A DNA stretch of 62,002 nt from Planctomycetaceae bacterium (GTDB lineage: Bacteria > Planctomycetota > Phycisphaerae > Sedimentisphaerales > UBA12454). A program made the position numbers and the translations under genes. The notes under the pieces are model-generated. The model saw nothing but the letters and a program-made list of their open reading frames with translations. It searched no databases and had not been told where the DNA came from. This document shows positions 8,660 to 17,439 of this stretch, piece after piece. The stretch spans positions 1 to 62,002 of the forward strand of contig JAJFVK010000025.1 of assembly GCA_021371795.1 (NCBI GenBank), given 5' to 3'. Positions within the stretch are counted from its first letter, which is position 1. Every line of letters begins with the position of its first letter.

Positions 8660-10573
8660 TTAATCTTTAGGTATTATTCTGATAAGTACAACTCCGTGTG
8701 CAGGAACCTTTGCGGTAAATTCTTTCTGCATTGTTCCAATATTTTTCTGCCTCCAAAGGTCTCTTACTTTGCACTTTCCAGACAAGCCAATATCAGCCAA
8801 ACTAAAACTTACATTTTTTTCTGCCGCGGCTAAATTGAACAGACCGACAGCCTTTGAGCCATCCTGCATATCCTTTACCCAAACCTGCTCATCGCCCTGC
8901 CACAATTGTCGTGCCTGTCTGCCAAGTAAATCCTGACTAACAGCAATAACCTCATCATTACTAAGAAGGCTAAATGTAAAATCATCAAGACTGTTCATAT
9001 CGCCGCCAATTAAAAGAGGTGATGCTAAAAGACACCACAAACTGACATGGGTATATTGTTCATCCGGAGTAAGACGCGTCTGACGAAGACTTGGTCCCCA
9101 ACCGACTTTCCCGACAACCATCATATCAGGGTCGTTCCAATGGCCTGGACCTGCATATTGCCAGAGATTGCCCTGCGAAAAACCAATATTAAGAATGCTT
9201 TGCCAGGTATCAAATATATCTCCTGTTGTACGCCAGCAATTTCCGCCGGCCTTTTCGCCCCAAAGCCACGGCTTGCCGTTGCCCCATTCACAAATACTGA
9301 ATACAATATCTCGTTTTGCTTTAGGTATGATTTGGCCTAAATTAGAATAGGTCTGCTGTTGATCTTTGCCTTCACAATAACACCAGTCAATTTTTACATA
9401 GTCAAAACCCCATTCCGCATAAGTATCGATGTCAATCTGTTCATACCCCTGGCTGCCTTCATAACCTGCACATGTTTTGGGGCCGCAATCAGTATATAAA
9501 CCTATTTTCAAACCGAGACTATGGACATAATCTGCAAGAGCCTTCATATCGGGAAATTTTTCGTTTGAGGTAATTTTGCCTGTATTGGGGTCTCGCTTGC
9601 CATGCCAACAATCATCAATATTTATATATTGCCAGCCATGATCCGCCAATCCGCTTTTTACCATTGCATCAGCAGCAACTTTTATTTTCTCCGCATCAAC
9701 ACTGCAACCCCAGCAATTCCAGCTATCCCAGCCCATAGGCGGAGTGAGACAAATCGTTTCTCCGACTGCAATAGTAAAATCTTTATTCGCTTTACCTAAA
9801 CCATTTTCCGCTGTAAAGGTCATCGTATAATTGCCGGCCTTATTTATTTTGCCGGTAATAATGCCTGTTTGATTATCTAAATTCAATCCCTCTGGAAGCC
9901 CAACTACCGAAAATTTCATCGGCCTTTTGCCAGTGGCCGCTATTCTGTAAAGAACAGGATTGTTGGGACGAACGCCAAAAATGTCAGCGCCATTTATTCG
10001 CGGAGCATCAGGCTGTTTAGGCGTTAAAATATACGGCTTATATGTTTTTATCGCAATAGCCTTTGGAGCTTCGCCGCAAACCTCGAACTTCGCATCTGCC
10101 CAATCCGCAAAGGCTGAATGAGGGAATGATGTTTCAACAATAAGCTCAATCTCCTCGACACCGGTAAGGTCAATATCAACATTGACAGATTGTCCTAATT
10201 TTATTGTATTGCTATCCCACAAAACTCGTCCTTTGTCTGCAACTATACTGAATTTAAGATTTGTCGGCTCCGTGTATTCCTTCGGAATTGAATCATCGAC
10301 ACCAACACAAGCAGTGAATCGTTTGGAGCCTTTGGCCAGTTTTATTCTAAATTGGCTCGGAGCCGAAACCCCAATACCTTTTTCAAATTGTTTGCCTGCA
10401 ATAGTCAGTGGTTTGTCACTTGCAGATTGGTTTGTTTTTGCAGAGTGGTAATCGCTTTTGCATTTGCCTATATCAAGTTTATCGAGCCCAATAACACGAG
10501 TATCCTGTTTTGCAAAAACCATATTACCCAAACTAAAAAACAGACAAATAACTATACATTTCATAACTTTCAT
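8660..10573 (-). CDS. Secreted GH27 alpha-galactosidase with NPCBM domain
   Basis: A 637-residue secreted hydrolase. A signal peptide (MKVMKCIVICLFFSLGNMVF) is followed by an NPCBM-type binding domain (about 25-170: GKQFEKGIGVSAPSQFRI, FTACVGVDDSI). Next come a putative-Ig linker (about 200-270) and a GH27 (alpha/beta)8 barrel (about 275-560). The barrel carries TPPMGWDSWNCWG, YINIDDCW, the expected nucleophile in DYVKIDWCYCE (Asp396) and the expected acid/base in RTTGDIFDTW (Asp452). A C-terminal beta-sandwich follows. GH27 removes terminal alpha-galactose, and some members act on alpha-N-acetylgalactosamine or beta-arabinopyranose. The start at 10573 is chosen over 10630 because GGAG lies 6 bases before it and it begins the signal peptide. 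It is part of the ten-gene operon. Confidence 0.87.
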   Translation of the reverse strand: MKVMKCIVICLFFSLGNMVFAKQDTRVIGLDKLDIGKCKSDYHSAKTNQSASDKPLTIAGKQFEKGIGVSAPSQFRIKLAKGSKRFTACVGVDDSIPKEYTEPTNLKFSIVADKGRVLWDSNTIKLGQSVNVDIDLTGVEEIELIVETSFPHSAFADWADAKFEVCGEAPKAIAIKTYKPYILTPKQPDAPRINGADIFGVRPNNPVLYRIAATGKRPMKFSVVGLPEGLNLDNQTGIITGKINKAGNYTMTFTAENGLGKANKDFTIAVGETICLTPPMGWDSWNCWGCSVDAEKIKVAADAMVKSGLADHGWQYINIDDCWHGKRDPNTGKITSNEKFPDMKALADYVHSLGLKIGLYTDCGPKTCAGYEGSQGYEQIDIDTYAEWGFDYVKIDWCYCEGKDQQQTYSNLGQIIPKAKRDIVFSICEWGNGKPWLWGEKAGGNCWRTTGDIFDTWQSILNIGFSQGNLWQYAGPGHWNDPDMMVVGKVGWGPSLRQTRLTPDEQYTHVSLWCLLASPLLIGGDMNSLDDFTFSLLSNDEVIAVSQDLLGRQARQLWQGDEQVWVKDMQDGSKAVGLFNLAAAEKNVSFSLADIGLSGKCKVRDLWRQKNIGTMQKEFTAKVPAHGVVLIRIIPKD

Positions 10574-10626
10574 TTTACTCTCCAAATTATATTTACCAAC
10601 AAAATCCAATAGACATCCATGCCTAC

Positions 10627-10851
10627 TCAATAGTTATTTATTTCAATCACATCCCAATATGCCGACTCACAAGCCAAGCCATTAGCTTTATTAAGCAATT
10701 CTATCTTTATAATTTTACCAGCATAATTTGACAAGTCTATATTCTCTTCAAGAAAACGATTAACTGTCGTTTCTGCACCAACTACTTTATCAGCGGCAAA
10801 CACACGACAAGCAAAAACTAAAACCAGCAATAAATTTAATCGCAGTTTCAT
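10627..10851 (-). CDS. Mini-protein: signal peptide fused to the C-terminal tail of the neighbouring hydrolase's last domain
   Basis: A 74-residue exported protein. Residues 1-19 are a signal peptide (MKLRLNLLLVLVFACRVFA). Almost all the rest (ENIDLSNYAGKIIKIELL, NKANGLACESAYWDVIEI) matches the last ~54 residues of the ADP-ribosylglycohydrolase-like protein at 11830-13557 (ENDIDLSEFSGKTVKLEL, FNQANGLGYESACW). The similarity begins right after the predicted signal-peptide cleavage site. It keeps a good ribosome site (AAAGGGACTAAATG) and an intact frame. It may be an internal-deletion relic of a duplicated gene or a working mini beta-sandwich protein. It lies 17 bases after the DUF4434 gene inside the operon. 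Confidence 0.65.
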   Translation of the reverse strand: MKLRLNLLLVLVFACRVFAADKVVGAETTVNRFLEENIDLSNYAGKIIKIELLNKANGLACESAYWDVIEINNY

Positions 10852-10868
10852 TTAGTCCCTTTCATATC

Positions 10869-11789
10869 CTATATGCCGCTTATATCTATTCCAAAATGTT
10901 CACAATATCTCTTGTAAAGATTGCGAGCTGACGGCCAGGTTGAATATGGACTCATAAAATGCGAAAATTCAAATGTAATACACTTATCAACGCCGGCCTG
11001 GGCGGCAAAATCCATCTTCCAAAGCATCTTGCGAAAATCAATCGGAGGAAATTTGAACGGCATATCTCTATCAAAAGATTCAACATTTGACCAGGCAGTC
11101 ATCTGATATTTGTTTATCAGTTCTTTGTTTACACAGATATAATCTTTCAATTCCTCATATTCGACGTGTCCATCCTGAAAAGCTACAATATCAACGCTCT
11201 TGTGGAGAACCGAAAGAATCTCGTCCCATTCTTTGCGATGCTGCTCAATGCTTACCGCATCATCTCCGACAGCTTTCTTTCCCCACATATAAGGCGACAT
11301 TATAACAGGCAGGCCGTTGCTGACTGCCTTGCATCGGTCGGCAACTTTTTTCAGCGACTCCGGCACATCGCCATATCGCCTGCCAAACTCGTGTGCCATA
11401 TACCAGCCGGCGAACGCGCTGCATTTGCCGTACTTCTGCCAAATTTCATCGACCAGCTTAAGATTTATATCAACCTCATCCTGCAATCGCCCATCTCGCC
11501 AAAAAACATTGGAATCATAAGTACCAAAGAAAAGTTTCATCTTATGCTTTTCAGCAAGTTCAAGAAACATTTGTGCAAGGTCGCAATATACCGGAAGTAT
11601 TTTAATTCCCTTTTTCAAAACGCGCGAATCGAAAATGGCATTACGCCCCCAGCCGCTGCGTATGATAATTACAGTATCGATACCCATCCGCTTCATAGCT
11701 TCAAAATCTTTTCCCCATTCTTCCGGCCCCCAGTTATTCGATGGGATGTCACAGGTAATCTCGTCTAAAAAAGTGCCTGTTATTTTCAT
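10869..11789 (-). CDS. DUF4434-family TIM-barrel protein (putative glycoside hydrolase), copy A
   Basis: About 306 residues, with no signal peptide visible from the chosen start. It belongs to the DUF4434 group of glycosidase-like TIM barrels and is close to the gene at 16445. Both start with ITGTFLDEIT, both have NNWGPEEW and DTVIIIRSG, and both end near HFMSPYSTWPSARNLY or FMSPYSCWPSAGNLY. Conserved carboxylates in all window paralogues are the Glu of FAGWYMAHE (Glu134) and the Glu of WSNVESF (Glu237), positions that could serve as acid/base and nucleophile. The start at 11789 matches the paralogue's start and has GAGAGG just upstream. It is part of the operon. Enzymatic activity is inferred, not shown. 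Confidence 0.75.
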   Translation of the reverse strand: MKITGTFLDEITCDIPSNNWGPEEWGKDFEAMKRMGIDTVIIIRSGWGRNAIFDSRVLKKGIKILPVYCDLAQMFLELAEKHKMKLFFGTYDSNVFWRDGRLQDEVDINLKLVDEIWQKYGKCSAFAGWYMAHEFGRRYGDVPESLKKVADRCKAVSNGLPVIMSPYMWGKKAVGDDAVSIEQHRKEWDEILSVLHKSVDIVAFQDGHVEYEELKDYICVNKELINKYQMTAWSNVESFDRDMPFKFPPIDFRKMLWKMDFAAQAGVDKCITFEFSHFMSPYSTWPSARNLYKRYCEHFGIDISGI

Positions 11790-11829
11790 CATACCTCTCT
11801 GCTTAAACAACGGATTATACCACTCACTA

Positions 11830-13557
11830 TTATTCAGAAATAATTTTAATCTTGTCCATCAACCAACAGGCCGACTCATACCCCAGACCGTTTGCCTGAT
11901 TGAACAACTCCAATTTCACAGTTTTACCGGAAAATTCAGACAAATCAATGTCGTTCTCAAATAAGCAGTTTTTTGCAGTATCCCTGCCCACCACCTGACT
12001 GAATAGCTCCCTGCCATCAGCTTTCACTACCAGTAAAAAATCCCCCTGAAAAGAACAGCAAACTGCAATATGGATTTTCGTTTTTTTGCCTGACGTTATC
12101 GCAATGTCCCTGCTCAAAGAACAAGCTCCCATATCCGGCGGAGTGGTTACCAACACATTTTTGTTTTGATCGTAAAAGCTGAAAAAGCCGCTGGAGTCCT
12201 CTCTGCAATTTTCGACCTTCCAGCCCGGTGCAAACTTCTCCACATCTGCGATTGTTCCAATTTTTGGGCCAAGCTGCGGCTCAATTTCCGTTATCCGTTT
12301 CATTTCTTCGGCAGTGAACCGGCTGTTTTCTACCGGTTCCGGATTTGAGGAACGCATAAACTTTGAAGGGTTAACCGGCTTGTGCGGAATCAAGAAAATT
12401 TCTTTGCTATCGGCAGTTTTTTCTATCTTCCCGCCGGCCCTCAAACACACCTCCCCGGCCAATTTGTTGGATACATCTATCAATTTCGGAAAGCTATAGT
12501 TGGTATAGGAAAATTTTATGTTTTTGTCGATGCCTCTTTTGAATTCTTCCGGCAATTTATTGTACCCAATCGTAACAAACAACACCCCGCAAGCACTGGA
12601 TGGATTGCAGTCGGAATCCTGGCCACACTGAATAGCAATAGACATCGTTTGATACGGGTCTGATTGGCCGTATAACAGTCCTATGCAGACAAATGCCCCA
12701 TTCAGTACAGCAGTAATATTCAAATCAGATTTTTTAAAACCTGCCCCCGTGTGATACTTGTCGTTCACCAATTGCCACGTTTTTTTCCAGTCGTCTGGAT
12801 TGTCCTTATACCATCTCAATACATCATTAACACACTCAGCATACCTGCTCTTCGAAGGTATACTCTTGACCGCCTCTGTTATAATCTTTTTTATGTCAGT
12901 CTCAAAATAAGCTTCGCTGTACATCGCCCCAACAAACTGCCCACCGTACATTCCATCGCCATAATTGATTAATCTGCCAAATTTCTCGCCCATCTCCACC
13001 GCAAACTGCGGTAAACCTGGGGCAATAATACCTGAAAAGTCCGCTTCTATCTGGTAATCTATAAAGTCTGCATACGGATTAAATTTCGGGTGGGAACTGT
13101 CAGGCGGAGCTATGCCATTTCTCATATTGCTACGGCCAATATTATTTGCTCCCCAAAGCGTGTATCTGCTGTTGGCAAAATCTATCCCTGCCTGTCGTTG
13201 TGATACATCAAGACCATAAACCTCCAGCGTCCGCAAAAATGTCATCTCGACATATAAATCATCTTCACCAAAACTTTCATTGATGGTATCGGCTGTCCAT
13301 TTTGGAATCCTCTCCAGCGGGAACATAATCCCCAGCGCCTTAGCTTCCGTCGGAGCGCCTACAGAAACCCCCACCATTTGGCCAACCCAACCGGCTTTCA
13401 TCTTGTCAACAAATACATCAGAAGCTATGACCTGCCAATCACTGTTTTCAACCTCTTTTGTCTGTGTCGAACCCAGCGAAAAAGCAGCAGTGCCGGCCAC
13501 AACAACAATAGCGATAAGCCATAGACGGAATAACAACCTTGTCTTTCTCTTGTCCAT
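11830..13557 (-). CDS. Secreted ADP-ribosylglycohydrolase-family protein with C-terminal beta-sandwich
   Basis: A 575-residue protein with an N-terminal signal or anchor helix (residues 10-30). Residues about 45-370 match the ADP-ribosylglycohydrolase (DraG/ARH) fold. GWVGQMVGVSVGAPTE is near the start. FGEDDLYVEMTFL and CGQDSDCNPSSACG sit at the positions of the acidic metal-binding motifs of that family (usually DDT and DTDT-like). The C-terminal ~120 residues are a beta-sandwich-like domain whose end recurs in the 74-residue neighbour. ADP-ribose hydrolysis outside the cell is unlikely. Export and operon context suggest the fold has been turned to a glycan or glycoside. The actual reaction is unknown. 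Confidence 0.78.
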   Translation of the reverse strand: MDKRKTRLLFRLWLIAIVVVAGTAAFSLGSTQTKEVENSDWQVIASDVFVDKMKAGWVGQMVGVSVGAPTEAKALGIMFPLERIPKWTADTINESFGEDDLYVEMTFLRTLEVYGLDVSQRQAGIDFANSRYTLWGANNIGRSNMRNGIAPPDSSHPKFNPYADFIDYQIEADFSGIIAPGLPQFAVEMGEKFGRLINYGDGMYGGQFVGAMYSEAYFETDIKKIITEAVKSIPSKSRYAECVNDVLRWYKDNPDDWKKTWQLVNDKYHTGAGFKKSDLNITAVLNGAFVCIGLLYGQSDPYQTMSIAIQCGQDSDCNPSSACGVLFVTIGYNKLPEEFKRGIDKNIKFSYTNYSFPKLIDVSNKLAGEVCLRAGGKIEKTADSKEIFLIPHKPVNPSKFMRSSNPEPVENSRFTAEEMKRITEIEPQLGPKIGTIADVEKFAPGWKVENCREDSSGFFSFYDQNKNVLVTTPPDMGACSLSRDIAITSGKKTKIHIAVCCSFQGDFLLVVKADGRELFSQVVGRDTAKNCLFENDIDLSEFSGKTVKLELFNQANGLGYESACWLMDKIKIISE

Positions 13558-13641
13558 AACTTTTCCCTTTCAATTTTTAATCGTTATTTTTCCATTCGTT
13601 GTAGAAAGGAAGCCTGAAACTTTTTACCTGAACAAAATCTC

Positions 13642-14952
13642 CTAAGCCCGCAAAAGACTGCTTGTCTCGATAAATTTTTTATAATCATTAAAGAGATCCA
13701 CCGCCGGCTGGCCGCCAAGTTTGATTTGAGCCCACGGATGAGTCATAAGCCCCGGATATTGATAACATAATATTTTTTCAAAATTGTCGAACCGGCTAAA
13801 ATCGCTGACAACCCCCGCAATAGGACGAGGATAAAGCGCCTGGTCTTCGGCAAAAAGAAAGACCTCCATATCCAGCCACAATTGCGAATTAGAATCATTA
13901 CAAAGTCTTCTAAGTAAAGCCGCTGCCTGCTCTCCTGTCATATCATCTTTTGGCATTCTATGGAATCCAAAAGGACAAACAATATCAAGGTTTTCAAGCA
14001 GCTGCGGCCAATATTTTAAACCTTCTACAATATTATAACAATTTGGCGCAAGCATAATCGGTTTGTCAGGGCATAATTTGTTCACATATTTTTTGAACTC
14101 TTTGAAGAAAAGCACAATCTCTTTTCGGCGACTTTCATTATCTCCGAGATTTCCAAAAACTTCCTCGGAAATATACCAGCCATAGAAAGATTTATGATGA
14201 CCATAAAGTTCCCATAATTCTTTTGCTGTATTTTTGTGCCATTCGAGAGAACCCTTTGTGAAATCAAACCAGGCATACATTCCAACGCCGAGAAATACGC
14301 AAGAACCTGTTTTGTCGGCTTCGTCAAGTATCGCCTCAATAGGGTTGGCCGCGGTTATCTGCACTCTTTCGGGATACAATTTTGACGGATAATAGGCCTT
14401 GCCTTTATATCCCTGTTTTTCTATTTTATGTTTACCAACATATTCCTGATTCCTAAATACTTCCTGAACGACGATAATCTTCATACCAATTTCGTCCATA
14501 CCGCGTACAATTTCACGCCAATGGTCGTCATTCAGCATTTTTATCTCATCCTTCCAATACTTCCCCTCCTTGTCGCTCCAATGAGTTATGCCTGCCCATG
14601 CCCCGTCAATTTGCCTGAGCGAAATAGTTTCTGAAGAAACAATTTCAATATCGGATTCGGCTGTAATTATCTCATCTTCAATATCTGCCTGTGCGATTAT
14701 CCTGTGTCTACCGATATAACCTAATGCCGGCCACATAAATCGCACCAGGAAGTATTCTCCCGCTTTAACGGTCTCGGTTTTATTATAGAGCAGATTTTTC
14801 TGTTCCGGCTTATCAAGATAAATTGCTATATCAATCTTTTTTGCCTGATGGCAGTCATTCAGAATTGCAGCTCTTATATCGAGTTTAATTCTATCAGAAC
14901 ACGGACTGGGCGGAACAATCGTCATATTAAAATTATTTTTTAAGATAGACAT
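13642..14952 (-). CDS. DUF4434-type TIM-barrel protein with N-terminal beta-sandwich, copy B
   Basis: A 436-residue protein. Residues about 5-110 look like an Ig-like beta-sandwich (TVKAGEYFLVRF, HRIIAQADIEDEIITAES). Residues about 115-430 form a DUF4434-type barrel: FYGWYISEEVFGN and LWLDMEVFLF align with the conserved Glu motifs of the neighbours, and LAPNCYN and DIVCPFGFHR align with their SPY and FQDG positions. No signal peptide is evident, so it is either cytoplasmic or its export signal is not recognisable. AAGG stands 3 bases before the ATG, which is close. It is 14 bases from the preceding gene and clearly cotranscribed. A role in glycan cleavage is inferred. Confidence 0.68.
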   Translation of the reverse strand: MSILKNNFNMTIVPPSPCSDRIKLDIRAAILNDCHQAKKIDIAIYLDKPEQKNLLYNKTETVKAGEYFLVRFMWPALGYIGRHRIIAQADIEDEIITAESDIEIVSSETISLRQIDGAWAGITHWSDKEGKYWKDEIKMLNDDHWREIVRGMDEIGMKIIVVQEVFRNQEYVGKHKIEKQGYKGKAYYPSKLYPERVQITAANPIEAILDEADKTGSCVFLGVGMYAWFDFTKGSLEWHKNTAKELWELYGHHKSFYGWYISEEVFGNLGDNESRRKEIVLFFKEFKKYVNKLCPDKPIMLAPNCYNIVEGLKYWPQLLENLDIVCPFGFHRMPKDDMTGEQAAALLRRLCNDSNSQLWLDMEVFLFAEDQALYPRPIAGVVSDFSRFDNFEKILCYQYPGLMTHPWAQIKLGGQPAVDLFNDYKKFIETSSLLRA

Positions 14953-14966
14953 AGACCTTCATGCCT

Positions 14967-16418
14967 TCACTGAAGCAGTAATTTCTTAACTGTATTGGCA
15001 GGAACAATATTAATTTCGCCTTTCGGCGCCAAACGACAATTGGGGTCATCTTTAATGCCCTCTATGTGTACTGTTACCTCTTTTACGCCTGAGAGGTTGC
15101 CATCAAGCACTATCTTAAGCAAATTGCCGTCAACTTCGGCGGATTTGACAGCAAAAATTTTACCATCATCTACCGTAATCATCTTTCTGCCGGCAACTAT
15201 TTTACTGCAATCTTTTGATATTCGCTTGTCAAAACACAATTCTACAGCGTCTTTCGATATCAAGCTAATTTTACAAAGTTGTGGAGGTCTTTCGTAAACT
15301 GCCCACCTAAGGGAGAATTCATAATAAGTCGTACTATTAAGCTTTAATTGGTCACAGGTATCATAAAAAAGTTTCTGCCAATCCAATGACCTTCGAGCAA
15401 CTAACTGCGAACCAAAATCCGCCTGAAAACCTATCGGCATATTCGGAGAAGCATTTTTAATTTCATCAAAAAAAGGTTTATAAATCAATGGATAATCACT
15501 TTTTAAATCAGGATTTAACCAATCCGGGGCATGAGTCTGAATGAAGTGCATATCCGGTTTTACTTGCTTAATCATTGACGAAATTTCGTTACCTTCCAAT
15601 TCGCGAAGTTTTTCGACACCGTTAGGTATGCTGATCCCCAGCGTCCAGCTTGCAACAAATACTCCCGGACATTTTTCTCTTACTCCGTCTTTCCCATTGA
15701 CTACCTCATCATAAAAATCATTAACTGTCTTTATGCGAAACACTACAAGATCATTATAAACTTTGGGAATTTTTTTATAATAATTTGGTTGATTGTGGTC
15801 AACAAATTCAGGAAAAACTGTATTATTCGTGGCCTTTTTAAATTCAGCCTGAAATGCCGGAGAAATATCCCCATAAAGCACCTTGCTTCGTTCAAGACCA
15901 TCAGCAACAGGGTACATAGCCTCGGCAAAAGTAAACCCATCAAACCCATTTTTGTTTATCAGTTTAACTATGCGATGTTTCATCCAAACGGCATAATCCT
16001 TATGCACAAAAGACATGAATTTGTATTCATCCATCTCATGGCTCGTGTACTCCATCCGATATTTTTCCCAGCCATTCGGACGTTCTTCTTCAGGCAAATA
16101 AGCTCCTGAAGCGATAACCAGTACTGCTACAGGAATATCTCTTTTCTGCAACTCAGCTATAATATCCTTTCTCGCAATGCTGTCAGCTGTCACAAAATAA
16201 TAAACGCCATCATAACCATTCGCCACAATTTCTTCCGCAACACTTCGTGCGCTGCGGTCTTTATACATATCAAAACTAAAATCAACGGTGACCGTCCTTC
16301 CGCAAAGCAGCTTTTTTGCTCTCGGCGTAAGTTCGGTTCCATAAGCCGGTACGAGAAATGTCGTCAGTAAAAACAAATTTACAAATATCGCGCGCTTCGT
16401 ACAACTTTTATTTTGCAT
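14967..16418 (-). CDS. Secreted TIM-barrel-like protein of unnamed family, homologous to the second half of the 17440-20853 fusion
   Basis: A 483-residue protein. Residues 1-27 are a signal peptide. Residues about 40-375 are probably a TIM barrel and 376-483 a small beta domain. It matches residues about 545-900 and 1045-1140 of the fusion protein: FDGFTFAEAMYPV with FDAITFAEPMYPV, HFIQTHAPDWLNPDL with HYFQTHWPDWCDPDL, and VDGNLLKIVLD with VDGNLLKLLLN. The Glu of TFAE (Glu166) and the Asp of PDW are shared and are candidate catalytic residues. I do not recognise a named family. Its place between DUF4434 genes and the fusion suggests a partner glycosidase. AAGGAG lies 6 bases before the start. 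Confidence 0.62.
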   Translation of the reverse strand: MQNKSCTKRAIFVNLFLLTTFLVPAYGTELTPRAKKLLCGRTVTVDFSFDMYKDRSARSVAEEIVANGYDGVYYFVTADSIARKDIIAELQKRDIPVAVLVIASGAYLPEEERPNGWEKYRMEYTSHEMDEYKFMSFVHKDYAVWMKHRIVKLINKNGFDGFTFAEAMYPVADGLERSKVLYGDISPAFQAEFKKATNNTVFPEFVDHNQPNYYKKIPKVYNDLVVFRIKTVNDFYDEVVNGKDGVREKCPGVFVASWTLGISIPNGVEKLRELEGNEISSMIKQVKPDMHFIQTHAPDWLNPDLKSDYPLIYKPFFDEIKNASPNMPIGFQADFGSQLVARRSLDWQKLFYDTCDQLKLNSTTYYEFSLRWAVYERPPQLCKISLISKDAVELCFDKRISKDCSKIVAGRKMITVDDGKIFAVKSAEVDGNLLKIVLDGNLSGVKEVTVHIEGIKDDPNCRLAPKGEINIVPANTVKKLLLQ

Positions 16419-16444
16419 AGCAAACTCCTTTTCTCACAATTTTC

Positions 16445-17371
16445 CTATTCTCTAACCAACTTTTTAATGCCTAAATAATCACAATATCTGTCATACAGAT
16501 TGCCCGCGCTCGGCCAGCACGAATACGGACTCATAAAACTCGAAGACGTAAAGGTAATCACCTTTTCGACTTTGGCTTTGCTGGCCGCGTCCAATTTCCA
16601 CCTAAGTTTTCGCCAGTCAATAGGAGGAAATTTAAAAGGTACTTCCCTGTCAAACGTCTCAAGATTACTCCACACTCGCATACCATATTTCGTAAGCAGT
16701 TTTTTGTTGGTCAGGATATAGTCCGGAAGTTCATGATAATCAACATTACCATCCTGAAAAGCAACGATATTTATAGAATCCTTAAGAACAGAAAGCATAT
16801 AGTCCCAGTCCTTTTCGTGCTGCTGAAGAGTAATCGGGGTTTCGAATTGCTTTTTTCCTGCGATGTAAGGCGAGATAACCGTCGGCAGTTTATCGCCGGT
16901 TATTCCCCTGCAATGCTCTGCGATTTCTTTAATACATCGTACGCCGTCTTCATCCTTAACAGAAAGCTCCTGCGTGATATACCAGCCCTTGAATGCCTTA
17001 AATTTACCGTATCGTTTCCAGGCTTCATCAATATACTCTTTATTAATATCGATAATTTTCTGATGTCCATTGTTTCGCAACTTGCCGTAATCATCATAAG
17101 TGCCAAAATACAACGCAATGCCGTTTTCTTCAGACAGTTTCAGGAATAATTCACACAAATCGTCATAAACCGGCATCATTGAGCCAATATATTTTTCAAG
17201 GACCTTTGACGGAAAAATACACTTGTTCTCAAAACCGGAGCGAATAATAATAACGGTATCAATACCGATATACTTCATCGCCCGAAAATCCTTAGCCCAT
17301 TCTTCCGGCCCCCAGTTATTCGACATAATATCAACAGTAATCTCGTCAAGAAATGTTCCCGTTATACGCAT
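16445..17371 (-). CDS. DUF4434-family TIM-barrel protein (putative glycoside hydrolase), copy C
   Basis: A 308-residue protein without a visible signal peptide. It is closely related to the gene at 10869, with the same length, the same ends and the same motifs. KGWYITQE (Glu135) and WSNLETF (Glu238) hold the shared glutamates; SPYIAGKK, FQDGNVDYHELPDYI and KFPPIDWRKLRWKLD are also shared. Two related copies in one operon imply either different linkages or different cellular places. It is 26 bases from the next gene downstream and 68 bases from the fusion gene upstream. Function is inferred from the DUF4434 fold class; no biochemical activity is implied by the sequence alone. Confidence 0.75.
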   Translation of the reverse strand: MRITGTFLDEITVDIMSNNWGPEEWAKDFRAMKYIGIDTVIIIRSGFENKCIFPSKVLEKYIGSMMPVYDDLCELFLKLSEENGIALYFGTYDDYGKLRNNGHQKIIDINKEYIDEAWKRYGKFKAFKGWYITQELSVKDEDGVRCIKEIAEHCRGITGDKLPTVISPYIAGKKQFETPITLQQHEKDWDYMLSVLKDSINIVAFQDGNVDYHELPDYILTNKKLLTKYGMRVWSNLETFDREVPFKFPPIDWRKLRWKLDAASKAKVEKVITFTSSSFMSPYSCWPSAGNLYDRYCDYLGIKKLVRE

Positions 17372-17439
17372 AAATACCCTTTATAATTTGACAATAGATT
17401 CTATTTTAATTTTCTATTCATATCAATTTTAAACTATAA

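Noticed and set aside
5617-10573. Reading the locus as a simple galactomannan operon with mannobiose epimerase
   Set aside because: The epimerase has the RnBP-type C-terminus, no GH130 phosphorylase is present, and a GH20 gene is nearby. The glycan is left open.
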